This document shows, one piece after another, positions 29,430 to 36,678 of a stretch of DNA of 64,000 bases (positions within the stretch are counted from its first letter, which is position 1; each line of letters begins with the position of its first letter). Source of the DNA: CAVPUA01 sp963708805. GTDB lineage: Bacteria; Actinomycetota; Actinomycetes; Mycobacteriales; Jatrophihabitantaceae. The notes beneath the pieces are model-generated. The model was not told where the DNA came from, made no database searches, and saw nothing but the letters and a program-made list of their open reading frames with translations. The position numbers were made by a program, and so were the translations under genes. The stretch covers positions 1,302,001 to 1,366,000 of the forward strand of contig CAVPUA010000003.1 of assembly GCA_963708805.1 (NCBI GenBank). The letters are read 5' to 3'.

Positions 29430-30674
29430 TCAACAGCAGCCGGTCACGTAGCCGAACTCGTCGACGATGATCTCGACGGTGCCGCCCGAGCCGTTGTAGA
29501 TGTCGATGTCGCCGTCGCTGCCGGCCGGAACGAAGCTCAGTCCCGCGATCGTGTCCCCCGGCCCGAAGTTCAGACTCGACGTGTTCGGACGGGCGCTACC
29601 GTCGGCCCACGCGGTCAGGAAGCCGGAACCCGTGGGGGAAGTGACCGTCAGGTTCACCACCCCGGCCGACAGTGGGGCGACGTTGTTCAGTGAGACCGCG
29701 ACCGACGAGTTCGGAGCCACCGCGGTCGTCATGCGCGTGTCGAGCAGCCGGGTCGGATCGACCAGTCCGAACTGGTTCTGCGCGTTGGGCGAACCCGCGC
29801 TGAAGTAACCCGACACATCGGCGATCAACTCGACGGGCTGTGACGAGCCGTTGTAGATCTTCACGCCACCTCCGCTGCCCATCGGTACGACGGCCAGATT
29901 GGCGATGGTCTGACCGACGGCCAGGTTCAGGTTGGACGTCGCCGGACGGGTGGCGTCGTCGGCCCACGCCGTGATGAAGCCGGTCGCGGTCGGGTTGACG
30001 GCGGCCAGGTTGAGAACCGCCGCTGCGTAGCCGAAGCCGTTGTTCACCGCCGGAACGCCGCCGTGACCGGCGACGGCCAGGTCGAGGGTGGCACCGGGCG
30101 CGAGCGCCGTGGCCGGTGCGCCGATCCCGGTGCGGGTGTCGAGCAGCCGCGCGGGCGACAGGGCGCCGAACGCTCCGCGACCGTCACCGCCGAGGTCGTC
30201 GACGTAGCCGTTGAGATCGGCGATGAGCTGGACCGAACCGGGTGAGCCGTTGTAGAGGTCGACGACGCCACCGGTGCCGGGCGAGACCATCACCGTGTTG
30301 GCGATCGTCTGGGCCGTGGCGAAGTTCAGCGACGACGCGACCGGACGGGTGCTGCCTGCCGGCCATGACGTGATGAAGCCGCCGCTCGTCGCTCCGGTCA
30401 CCGTCAGATGCAGCGACACGGCCGTCACTCCCGAAGCGGGGACGCCGCCGACGCCCAGGACCTGCAAGGCGACCGTGCCGCCCGAGGCCACGCTGGCCAT
30501 CGGTGCCCCGACCCCGGCTCGCGTGTCGAGAATGCGGGTCGGGGCGCTCTCGTGGAACTGGCCGCCGACCGGAACGGTCACGGCCTCGGCCCGAGGGGCA
30601 GCCGCCAGTCCCAAGACCAGCATCATGGATACCGCCGCGGCCACCCGCCGGCGTACTGCTCCGGTGTCGATCAT
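29430..30674 (-). CDS. secreted protein of three ILDTR-type repeats
   Basis: The protein (about 415 residues) starts with a signal peptide (RRRVAAAVSMMLVLGLAAAP, cut near AEA). Three repeats of roughly 125 residues follow, each opening with PTRILDTR or ARLLDTR and closing with an IADLNGYV/IADVSGYF/IVDEFGYV strand and containing SLNFATAQTIANTV-like cores. This repeat is common in secreted actinobacterial proteins, often attached to cell-wall enzymes, but here no enzyme domain is present. A final Cys-Cys ends the chain. In-frame ATG 30704 is an alternative start. Function unknown. Confidence 0.75.
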   Translation of the reverse strand: MIDTGAVRRRVAAAVSMMLVLGLAAAPRAEAVTVPVGGQFHESAPTRILDTRAGVGAPMASVASGGTVALQVLGVGGVPASGVTAVSLHLTVTGATSGGFITSWPAGSTRPVASSLNFATAQTIANTVMVSPGTGGVVDLYNGSPGSVQLIADLNGYVDDLGGDGRGAFGALSPARLLDTRTGIGAPATALAPGATLDLAVAGHGGVPAVNNGFGYAAAVLNLAAVNPTATGFITAWADDATRPATSNLNLAVGQTIANLAVVPMGSGGGVKIYNGSSQPVELIADVSGYFSAGSPNAQNQFGLVDPTRLLDTRMTTAVAPNSSVAVSLNNVAPLSAGVVNLTVTSPTGSGFLTAWADGSARPNTSSLNFGPGDTIAGLSFVPAGSDGDIDIYNGSGGTVEIIVDEFGYVTGCC

Positions 30675-30740
30675 CACGAACTCCGCCCGTCGAAGGGAAT
30701 GCACCGACGAGGAGGCGCGGGCGTCGACGGTGATACGACG

Positions 30741-30782
30741 TCAATCCAGGTTGACAGAACCCTGATCGTCAACCTAGATTGA
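30741..30782 (+). promoter_or_regulatory. inverted-repeat operator overlapping a leaderless promoter
   Basis: TCAATCCAGGTTGAC (30741-30755) and GTCAACCTAGATTGA (30768-30782) are inverted copies with one mismatch. Within them TTGACA (30751-30756) and TAGATT (30775-30780), 18 bases apart, form a good promoter. Transcription would start at about 30787, the A of the HTH gene's ATG. A DNA-binding protein on the repeat would cover the promoter, so autoregulation is likely. Confidence 0.6.
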
Positions 30783-30786
30783 CGAC

Positions 30787-31017
30787 ATGAGCGATGGAGT
30801 TCAGCTGGCCCAGCAGGCGGCGTCCAGTGATCCGGCCATCGGACTGCGGGCGATCGGTGCTCTGCGCGAACTGGCCGAACGCCTTGAAATCCTGCAGGTC
30901 GCCAGCGCCCGCGAGCAGGGCTGGTCGTGGCAGGAGATCGCCGACTGCATCGGTGTCAGCAAGCAGGCCGTCCACAAGAAGCACGGAAGCCCGCGCCGGA
31001 TCCTCGGGAGGTCATGA
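30787..31017 (+). CDS. small helix-turn-helix DNA-binding protein
   Basis: 76 residues, with the helix-turn-helix GWSWQEIADCIGVSKQAVHKKH in the second half, of the sigma-70-region-4/MarR-like small regulator type. These genes are often paired with a Clp N-domain gene in actinobacteria, as here. The stop overlaps the ATG of that gene. A palindrome covering its own promoter suggests autoregulation. The message probably has no leader. Confidence 0.8.
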   Translation: MSDGVQLAQQAASSDPAIGLRAIGALRELAERLEILQVASAREQGWSWQEIADCIGVSKQAVHKKHGSPRRILGRS

Positions 31018-31550
31018 TGTTCGAACGGTTCACTCCCGACGCGCGGGAGGTCGTCATCGGCGCGCAGAACTCCGCCCGGGGACTGCGCAGCCCGCAGATC
31101 GGGTCCGAGCACCTGCTGATCTCGATGCTCGAACAACCAGGGAGTGCGCAGCAACTACTCGCCGGGCGCGGCCTGACCGCCGCCGGAGTCGAACAACGAC
31201 TGGCGGGCCCGGACACCGCACTCGACCCCGAGGCGCTGGCCACCCTGGGCATCGACCTCGAGCAGGTACGGCGCGCCGCCGAGGAGCAGTTCGGCCCCGG
31301 CGCGCTGCGGCGCAAAGCGAAGGCGATGCCACGAGGGCACATCCCGTTCAGCGTCGGCGCGAAGAAGGTTCTCGAACTGTCCCTGCGTGCGGCGGTCCGC
31401 CTCGACTCGGCCTCGATCACCTCGGTTCACCTGCTCATCGGGCTGCTCGACCAGGACGGCCGTGGCCGCCAGTTGATCAGCGAATCGGGGGTCGACCTGG
31501 ACGCGCTGCGAGTCGAGGCGGAGCGTGCGGCGGGCGATCAAGCAGCCTGA
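31014..31550 (+). CDS. stand-alone Clp N-terminal-domain protein
   Basis: 178 residues containing two Clp_N repeats: MFERFTPDAREVVIGAQNSAR...IGSEHLLISMLEQ and GHIPFSVGAKKVLELSLRAA...SVHLLIGLLDQ. It has no AAA+ ATPase module, so it is not an unfoldase itself; it may be an adaptor or anti-stress chaperone partner. ATG 31014 overlaps the HTH stop (ATGATG), with GGGAGG just upstream; ATG 31017 is an alternative. Confidence 0.82.
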   Translation: MMFERFTPDAREVVIGAQNSARGLRSPQIGSEHLLISMLEQPGSAQQLLAGRGLTAAGVEQRLAGPDTALDPEALATLGIDLEQVRRAAEEQFGPGALRRKAKAMPRGHIPFSVGAKKVLELSLRAAVRLDSASITSVHLLIGLLDQDGRGRQLISESGVDLDALRVEAERAAGDQAA

Positions 31551-31563
31551 GACGGCGGCCTGA

Positions 31564-32853
31564 TCACCAGATCTCGATCGATCGTTCGAAGATCCCGGCC
31601 AGGTCGTCGCCGGTGACCGGCACGGGTGCGGTCGCGAGCAACCGCTGCTGTTTCAGCGATCCTTCGACCAGGTCGCCGACGTCGGATGCGCCGAAGCCGA
31701 CCGCGCCGATCCCGTTCGGAATGCCGACGTCACGCATGATCGCGGCGAGTACCGCGGGCAGGAACTCGCGAAGATCATCCGGACGATCGGCGTCCGGCGC
31801 CAGCAGCGACGCGGCGCGGATGTGCCGTTCGGGCGACGCGGCGAAGGTGAACCGGAACGCCTCCGGTGCCGTGAGCGAGACCGACATGCCGTGCGGCACG
31901 AGCGGCTCGTCGCCGGGATAGTCCAGCGGGTGGAAGTCGCTGACCCGACCGGCGATCGGGTAGGCGTTGGCGTGCGGGATGTGGACGCCCGCGTTGCCGA
32001 AGCCGAGGCCGGCGAACGTCGCGGCCATCGCCATCGATCCGCGGGCGACGCGGTCGTCCCCGTCGCGGACCGCGGCCCGAAAAGCCCCGGCCATCAACGT
32101 CAACGCCTTCTCGGCCCACATGTCACCGATGGGATTCGCGCCGCAGTACGGCACGCGCTGCTCGGGGGTCTTGTGCTCGTAGGACGAGTACGGCCGCGCC
32201 GTGTAGCTCTCGAGCGCATGGCACAAGATGTCGAGCCCGCTCGCCGCCGTCACCCCGGCGGGCTGCGTCATGGTCAACTCGGGATCGACGACCGCCAGCG
32301 TCGGACGCAGCCGCGGGTGGCTGATGCCGGTCTTGACCTTCAGCGACAGCACGTCCAGCACGCAGATGGTCGTCGACTCCGCCCCGGTGCCGGTCGTGGT
32401 CGGGACGGCGACCAATGGAGCCAGCGGGCGGGACGGAGCCCGGCCACCGCCGACCGGCGCGTTGACGTAGTCGATCAAGTCACCCGGGTTGGTCGTCATC
32501 AGATCGACCGCCTTGGCGGTGTCGATGCTCGAGCCGCCGCCGACCGCGACGAACGCGTCCCAGGGTCCGTGCTCGCGGGCCCAGCCGATCGCGTGCTCGA
32601 GGCTGGCGTCGGTGGGTTCGACGTGCACCTCGTCGAACACCTCGGCCGCGACCCCGAATCCCCTGATCTGTTCGGCGATTCGCTGCGGGACCCCGGTGGC
32701 GGCCAGGCCGGCGTCGGTCACGACGAGCACCCGCGACGCGCCCAGTTGTGCCAGGTCGAACCCGATCTCGGCCGAGGCGCCGTCCCCGAACTTCAGTTGC
32801 GGCGCACCGTAGGTGAAGACGCTCTCGGCAATTGCGGGAACGGGCAGCGTCAT
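31564..32853 (-). CDS. iron-containing alcohol dehydrogenase, hydroxyacid-oxoacid transhydrogenase-like
   Basis: 429 residues of the group III Fe-ADH family. VGGGSSIDTAKAVDL is the nucleotide-binding loop, VPTTTGTGAESTT the second conserved block, and LDILCHALESYTARP plus VHIPHANAYPIAG bear the metal-ligand histidines. The N-terminal FTYGAPQLKFGDGASAEIG and the overall length resemble ADHFE1/HOT proteins that couple 4-hydroxybutyrate oxidation to 2-oxoglutarate reduction; that substrate is inferred. The frame is intact. Its ATG overlaps the probable SnoaL stop. Confidence 0.8.
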   Translation of the reverse strand: MTLPVPAIAESVFTYGAPQLKFGDGASAEIGFDLAQLGASRVLVVTDAGLAATGVPQRIAEQIRGFGVAAEVFDEVHVEPTDASLEHAIGWAREHGPWDAFVAVGGGSSIDTAKAVDLMTTNPGDLIDYVNAPVGGGRAPSRPLAPLVAVPTTTGTGAESTTICVLDVLSLKVKTGISHPRLRPTLAVVDPELTMTQPAGVTAASGLDILCHALESYTARPYSSYEHKTPEQRVPYCGANPIGDMWAEKALTLMAGAFRAAVRDGDDRVARGSMAMAATFAGLGFGNAGVHIPHANAYPIAGRVSDFHPLDYPGDEPLVPHGMSVSLTAPEAFRFTFAASPERHIRAASLLAPDADRPDDLREFLPAVLAAIMRDVGIPNGIGAVGFGASDVGDLVEGSLKQQRLLATAPVPVTGDDLAGIFERSIEIW

Positions 32854-33241
32854 GATCGTCGGCGACTCCGCTCGCGCCGGAGGCGTCGTCGGACAGGTAC
32901 GTGCCGTGCCCCTCGCGCACGAGGTCGCCGTCGAACAGCAGTACCTCGTTGACCGAGATTGCCCAGATGGTTGCGGTAGTTGATCACGATGACGTCGACG
33001 CCTGCGTAGACCCCACGACCTCGAAGTGCAGATCGGGAACGCGGCTGAGTGCCAGGCTCCAGTACTCCCGCAGCGCCGGCTTGCCGCGGATCATCCCGCC
33101 GCTGCCCGGGACGACCTGCGCGGCGATCGGCGAGGTGAACACGACGTCGTCGGTGAAGTGTTCGAGCAGCGCCTCGAGGTCGTGCGCGTTCCAGTCGCGC
33201 TTCCAGCGTTCGGCGAACTCCGTCGCGGTGACGTGATCCAT
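32850..33241 (-). CDS. SnoaL-like / NTF2-fold small protein (frame broken)
   Basis: Starts MDHVTATEFAERWKRDWNAHDLEALLEHF, followed by DDVVFTSP and RGKPALREYWSLAL, the pattern of SnoaL-like polyketide-cyclase-fold proteins. About 130 residues when restored. An extra base near 32960 breaks the frame before ISVNEVLLFDGDLVREGHGT, and another indel below about 32890 must lead to the TGA at 32850, which overlaps the next ATG. The role is unknown; the coupling to the Fe-ADH gene hints at a shared pathway. Confidence 0.68.
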
Positions 33242-33271
33242 CTTCGCAGGATGCCAGATGAGGCCGCCGAG

Positions 33272-33705
33272 TTATCGGACTACGTCGGCGGCCGGCTGCA
33301 CCGAGACGCCGGGTGCCGAGCACACGTGAGCGTGGATCTCCTTGGTCAGGTTCGCGATCATCTGGGTCAGTTCGGTGTTGTTCTTGCAGTTCCAGCTCGT
33401 TGGCGACGAAGTCGTGGTCGGCCTTCTTCTGCTGGAAGTCGGCCTGGCGATTCTGGCCGATCATGACGAACGTCGACAGGAAGATCGCCTCGAGGGACAC
33501 GACGAGGGTGAGGGTCGGCCACGGGCTCTTCTCCACGAACAGCATCCAGATGGCGAACACCAGCGATGTGCACGTAGACGAACGCCATCGAGCCGGCGAA
33601 CTTGGTGATGCCGTCGGCGATGCGGACCTGGACGTCCGACGAGCGGCGTTCGGCCTCCTCGACGACACTCGGGTGGTGGACGGGCGGGGCGGCGGCAGTT
33701 GTCAT
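33272..33705 (-). CDS. DUF1003 membrane protein (frame broken)
   Basis: MTTAAAPPVHHPSVVEEAER leads to IADGITKFAGSMAFVYVHIA and, in a second frame, WPTLTLVVSLEAIFLSTFVM and IGQNRQADFQQKKADHDF. These two membrane helices and the polar tail are the DUF1003 signature. Restored, it is about 145 residues ending GVSVQPAADVVR with TAA at 33272-33274. Indels lie near 33560 and 33385. Function of the family is not known. It diverges from zwf. Confidence 0.78.
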
Positions 33706-33778
33706 GCCGACATCGCACCACCGCCGGGCTGAGAGGCGGCCCCGGACACGCCTGGGTTCACCGCGTAGGTTGGCGTTC

Positions 33779-35210
33779 GTGGCTGACGTGACGCGGGCGA
33801 ACCGCACCAGGACGAGCGACAAGCCGGGGCCGACGATCTTCGTCCTCTTCGGCGCGACCGGTGATCTGGCCAAGCGAATGGTCATCCCGGCCTTCTACCG
33901 GCTGGCCATCGAGGGCCTGCTGCCCAAGGACTGGATCCTGGTCGGCAACGGTCGGGGCGACGTCGCGCATGAGGACTTCCGCAAGCACGTCCACGACGTG
34001 CTGACCGAGTTCGGGCCGAAGCCGTCCGACGGGCCGTGGGACTCGTTCTCAGAGCGGCTGTGGTTCGCCGGCGGTGGGTTCAACACCGACGACCCGGGCA
34101 GCCTGCTCGACGTGCTGGCGAAGGCCCGGGTCAGGATCAAGAACGCCCAGCTCGTGCACTACTTCGCCGTGCCGCCGGTCGCGTTCACCGAGTTGACCAA
34201 GGCGCTCGGCGAGCACGGTCTGGCCGAGGGTGCGCGTGTCGTCTACGAGAAGCCGTTCGGCACGTCGCCGGAGAAGTTCCGCGCCCTCGATCGCGTCGTC
34301 CACTCGGTGCTGAAAGAAGATCAGGTCTATCGCATCGATCATTTCCTCGGCAAGGAGGCGACGCAGGACCTGCACGTGCTGCGCTTCGCCAACGAGATGT
34401 TCGCGGCGATGTGGAACCGCGAGCACATCGAGTCGGTGCAGATCGACGTCCCCGAGCGGCTGGGCATCACCGACCGCGCGGTGTTCTACGACGCCACCGG
34501 CGCCGTGCTCGACATGCTCGTCACCCACCTGTTCCAGGTCGCCGCCGAGGTGGCGATGGAACCTCCGGCCAGCCTCGAGGCCGCCGACCTGCAGGCCGCG
34601 CGCGAGAAGGTGATCAAGTCGTTCCGCCCGCTCGATCCGGCCGAGGTGGTGCTCGGCCAGTTCGAGGGCTACCGCGACGTGCCCGGGCGTTGCGGCCCGT
34701 TCGAGCATGGACACCTTCGTCGCCGCCCGGCTGTGGATCGACAATCCGCGCTGGCGCGGGGTGCCGTTCTATCTGCGGACGGGCAAGCGGCTGGCGATGA
34801 ACGAGCAGCGGGTGAGCATGGTGCTGCGGACGCCGTCGGCGCCGATCGCCGGCTTGCCGACGCAGGGCAATGTGCTGAGCTTCTCGCTGTCGGGCAACGG
34901 CGAGATCGAGTTGTCGCTGCTGGCCAAACGTCCGGGCCCGCAACTGCGTGTCGACCCGGCCACCGCGACGATCCCGCTCAGCGATCTGACCAAAGCCGAC
35001 CCGTTGCCGCCCTACGTGCGGCTGATCCACGACGTGCTGCTCGGTGACCGGTCGTTGTTCACGCGGCCGGACGGGCTGGCCGCGGTGTGGAAGGTGGCGG
35101 ATCCGCTGCTGTCGAACCGGCCCCGCATCGCGACCTACGCGCCGGGCTCATGGGGACCGGCCCGGGCGAAGAAGCTTATCGCGCCCGGGCGCTGGCTGCT
35201 GGGGCAATAG
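33779..35210 (+). CDS. zwf: glucose-6-phosphate dehydrogenase (frame broken near 34686)
   Basis: Catalyses glucose-6-phosphate to 6-phosphogluconolactone with NADP. Visible are the nucleotide loop FGATGDLAKRMVIPAFY, the catalytic VYRIDHFLGKE and the C-terminal RWRGVPFYLRTGKRL. One extra G near 34686 (CCCGGGCGTTGC) breaks the frame; removal gives GVAARSSMDTFVAARLWIDN. Restored length is about 477 residues, normal. GTG 33779 is the likely start. The pathway continues with gnd at 57.9 kb; no lactonase gene is seen here. Confidence 0.9.
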
Positions 35211-35213
35211 CGA

Positions 35214-35459
35214 CTAACGTTCTTCGGGAAAACGGCTACTCGGCTGCGCGGGAGCAGGCCGTGCAGGGTGTTGACGCCGTCGCGCATGACCATCGATGGC
35301 TCGGCCTTGCCGTCCTCGACCATGCGGCGGGCGCAACCGGCGATCACCGACGAGCTGACGCCGAACTGGCGGGAGAGAGTCGCCGAACGTGGCGGCGCGG
35401 TCGCCGGACTTCCAGTTCTTCAGGACCTGCAGGATGTGGTCTTCGAGGTCCATGGTCAT
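35214..35459 (-). CDS. short winged-helix-like hypothetical protein (frame broken)
   Basis: Starts MTMDLEDHILQVLKNWKSGDRAA. After an indel near 35370 another frame continues with FGVSSSVIAGCARRMVEDGK, which together look like a small winged helix. The end is unclear: one frame stops at 35214, the other runs on to 35135 into the end of zwf. No family is recognised. Translation start and expression are unproven. Confidence 0.4.
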   Translation of the reverse strand: MTMDLEDHILQVLKNWKSGDRAATFGDSLPPVRRQLVGDRRLRPPHGRGRQGRAIDGHARRRQHPARPAPAQPSSRFPEER

Positions 35460-35501
35460 AACCTGACGGTAGACCTAATTGCGCGTCGTCGCGTTAGCCG
35501 T

Positions 35502-35711
35502 TCACTCGACGCCGATCATGACTTCGCTGGACTTGATCACCACCGTCACCGGATTTCCGACCGTCAGTTCGAGCTCGTCGACGGCCTCCTTGGTGATGGA
35601 CGCGGTGATCTGTTGGCCACCGTCGAGATCGACGTGGACGATGCTGGTCACGACACCGTTGTTGATCGAGGCAACGGTGCCGGTGAGCTGATTGCGGGCG
35701 GACAGGCGCAC
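35502..35711 (-). CDS. molbindin-type TOBE protein
   Basis: 69 residues of a single Mop/TOBE domain: MRLSARNQLTGTVASINNG and VKV-like VTVVIKSSEVMIG. Such small proteins bind molybdate (or related oxyanions) as multimers and buffer it in the cytoplasm. No modABC transporter lies next to it. A molybdopterin enzyme is encoded at 1.7-3.0 kb. An imperfect inverted repeat (TACCGCT...AGCGGTA, about 35740-35775) lies just upstream, between it and the divergent flavodoxin-like gene. Confidence 0.85.
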   Translation of the reverse strand: MRLSARNQLTGTVASINNGVVTSIVHVDLDGGQQITASITKEAVDELELTVGNPVTVVIKSSEVMIGVE

Positions 35712-35799
35712 GACGACCCCCTTCAGAGGACTTGCTACCGCTTGGACGCGCGATAGCTCTTCTTAGCGGTAAGCGGTCGCCGGGCGCTAGCGTCCGGGC

Positions 35800-36253
35800 A
35801 TGGCCGAGCTGCTCGTCGTGCATCACACGCCCTCGCCGTCGATGCAGTCGCTGCTCGAGGCGGTGCTCGCCGGCACCCGGGCCGAGGGCATCGAGGGCGT
35901 GACGGTCCGGGTGCGGGCCGGCGCTGGTCGCCGGCGTGGTCGACGTGCTCGAGTGCGACGGCTTCGTGCTCGGCACCCCCGCCAACATCGGCTACATGTC
36001 GGGTGCGCTCAAGCACTTCTTCGACCAGATCTACTACCCGACGCTGATGGCGAAGCCGGGCGCGCCGTACGGCCTCTACGTCCAGGGCAACACCGACACG
36101 GCGGGCGCGTCGCGGGCGGTTGCCTCGATCGCCAAGGGATGGGCTGGCGGCGAGGTGCACGAGCCGGTGATCGTCATCGGCAGTCCCGGCAAGGCCGAAC
36201 TGGAGGCGGCCTGGGACCTCGGCGCGACGGTGGCGGCGGCGCTGCTCGGGTGA
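35800..36253 (+). CDS. flavodoxin-like / NADPH-dependent FMN reductase-type protein (frame broken near 35925)
   Basis: About 150 residues. MAELLVVHHTPSPSMQSLLE carries the FMN phosphate loop (HHTPSPS). After the break the chain has DGFVLGTPANIGYMSGALKH and FFDQIYYP, a WrbA/flavodoxin-family core, then GNTDTAGASRAV. One extra G near 35925 (GTGCGGGCCGGCG) breaks the frame; removing it gives RPALVAGVVDVLECDGF. It may be an FMN-dependent oxidoreductase; partner unknown. It is divergent from molbindin. Confidence 0.75.
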
Positions 36254-36395
36254 GTCCAGAGGCTGCGCCACCCTGCGTCGCGACCCTGCGGCGACCCTGC
36301 GGCCACTGGTGTGGTCACAGCGACGTTCGAGCATGTTTTACACGCGGCAACACCACGTTCATTTTTGTCTGGTGTTCTGATCGGGTAAGCTGTTG

Positions 36396-36470
36396 GGCAG
36401 CAGCCCACCCGTGGCTGTCGGAAAGCCTGATTACCGGCTTCCGGTCTGTTCAGATCGTCACGACGATCTG
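36396..36470 (+). promoter_or_regulatory. three-hairpin RNA leader before a 13-residue ORF
   Basis: Three adjacent stems can form: GGCAGC/GCTGTC (36396-36419), GGAAAGCC/GGCTTCC with one bulge (36420-36442), and CAGATCGT/ACGATCTG (36451-36470, perfect). They lie between a weak promoter-like TTGTCT...TAAGCT (36365-36391) and the ribosome site at 36519. The layout resembles a cis-regulatory leader or a small RNA; no known riboswitch class was recognised. Confidence 0.4.
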
Positions 36471-36530
36471 GCTGTCCCAGCAGATGAAGATGAGTCGCGG
36501 ACAGCTGTAGTTGAAGGTAAGGAGCGTCAA

Positions 36531-36572
36531 ATGGATGACGACAACGGTGGCTACGGCCCCTGGAACGACTGA
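36531..36572 (+). CDS. 13-residue peptide ORF with strong ribosome site
   Basis: ATG 36531 follows AAGGAG at 36519-36524 with 6 bases between, an optimal site. The peptide is MDDDNGGYGPWND, then TGA at 36570. It has no similarity I recognise; the acidic start and GGYGPW core are not those of a standard attenuator peptide or a known RiPP precursor. The stretch after it holds stop codons in every frame within about 33 bases, and a strong terminator follows at 36624-36656. A short upstream in-frame-independent ORF (MKMSRGQL, 36484-36510) also exists. Real translation is unproven. Confidence 0.42.
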   Translation: MDDDNGGYGPWND

Positions 36573-36604
36573 GTACGACTGAGTACGACTAGTTGCGACT
36601 AGTT
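36561..36604 (+). repeat. 10-bp tandem repeat, about four units, overlapping the peptide stop
   Basis: TGGAACGACT, GAGTACGACT, GAGTACGACT and AGTTGCGACT follow one another, then AGTT. The 10-base period places TGA, TGA, TAG and TAG in frames 0, 1, 2 and 0, closing all frames. Confidence 0.6.
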
Positions 36605-36623
36605 CTCAGTCCACCGGCTCGAG

Positions 36624-36656
36624 AGCGGGCGTCCGGCGAACAGCCGGGCGCCCGCT
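36624..36656 (+). terminator. strong intrinsic terminator
   Basis: A 14-bp stem (AGCGGGCGTCCGGC with its complement, one G-U pair) around the loop GAACA, followed by TTCGTTTCT. The T-rich side lies downstream on the plus strand, so it ends the small unit that starts near 36390 rather than imuB, which approaches from the other side. Confidence 0.8.
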
Positions 36657-36678
36657 TTCGTTTCTCCGCTCCAGCGGG

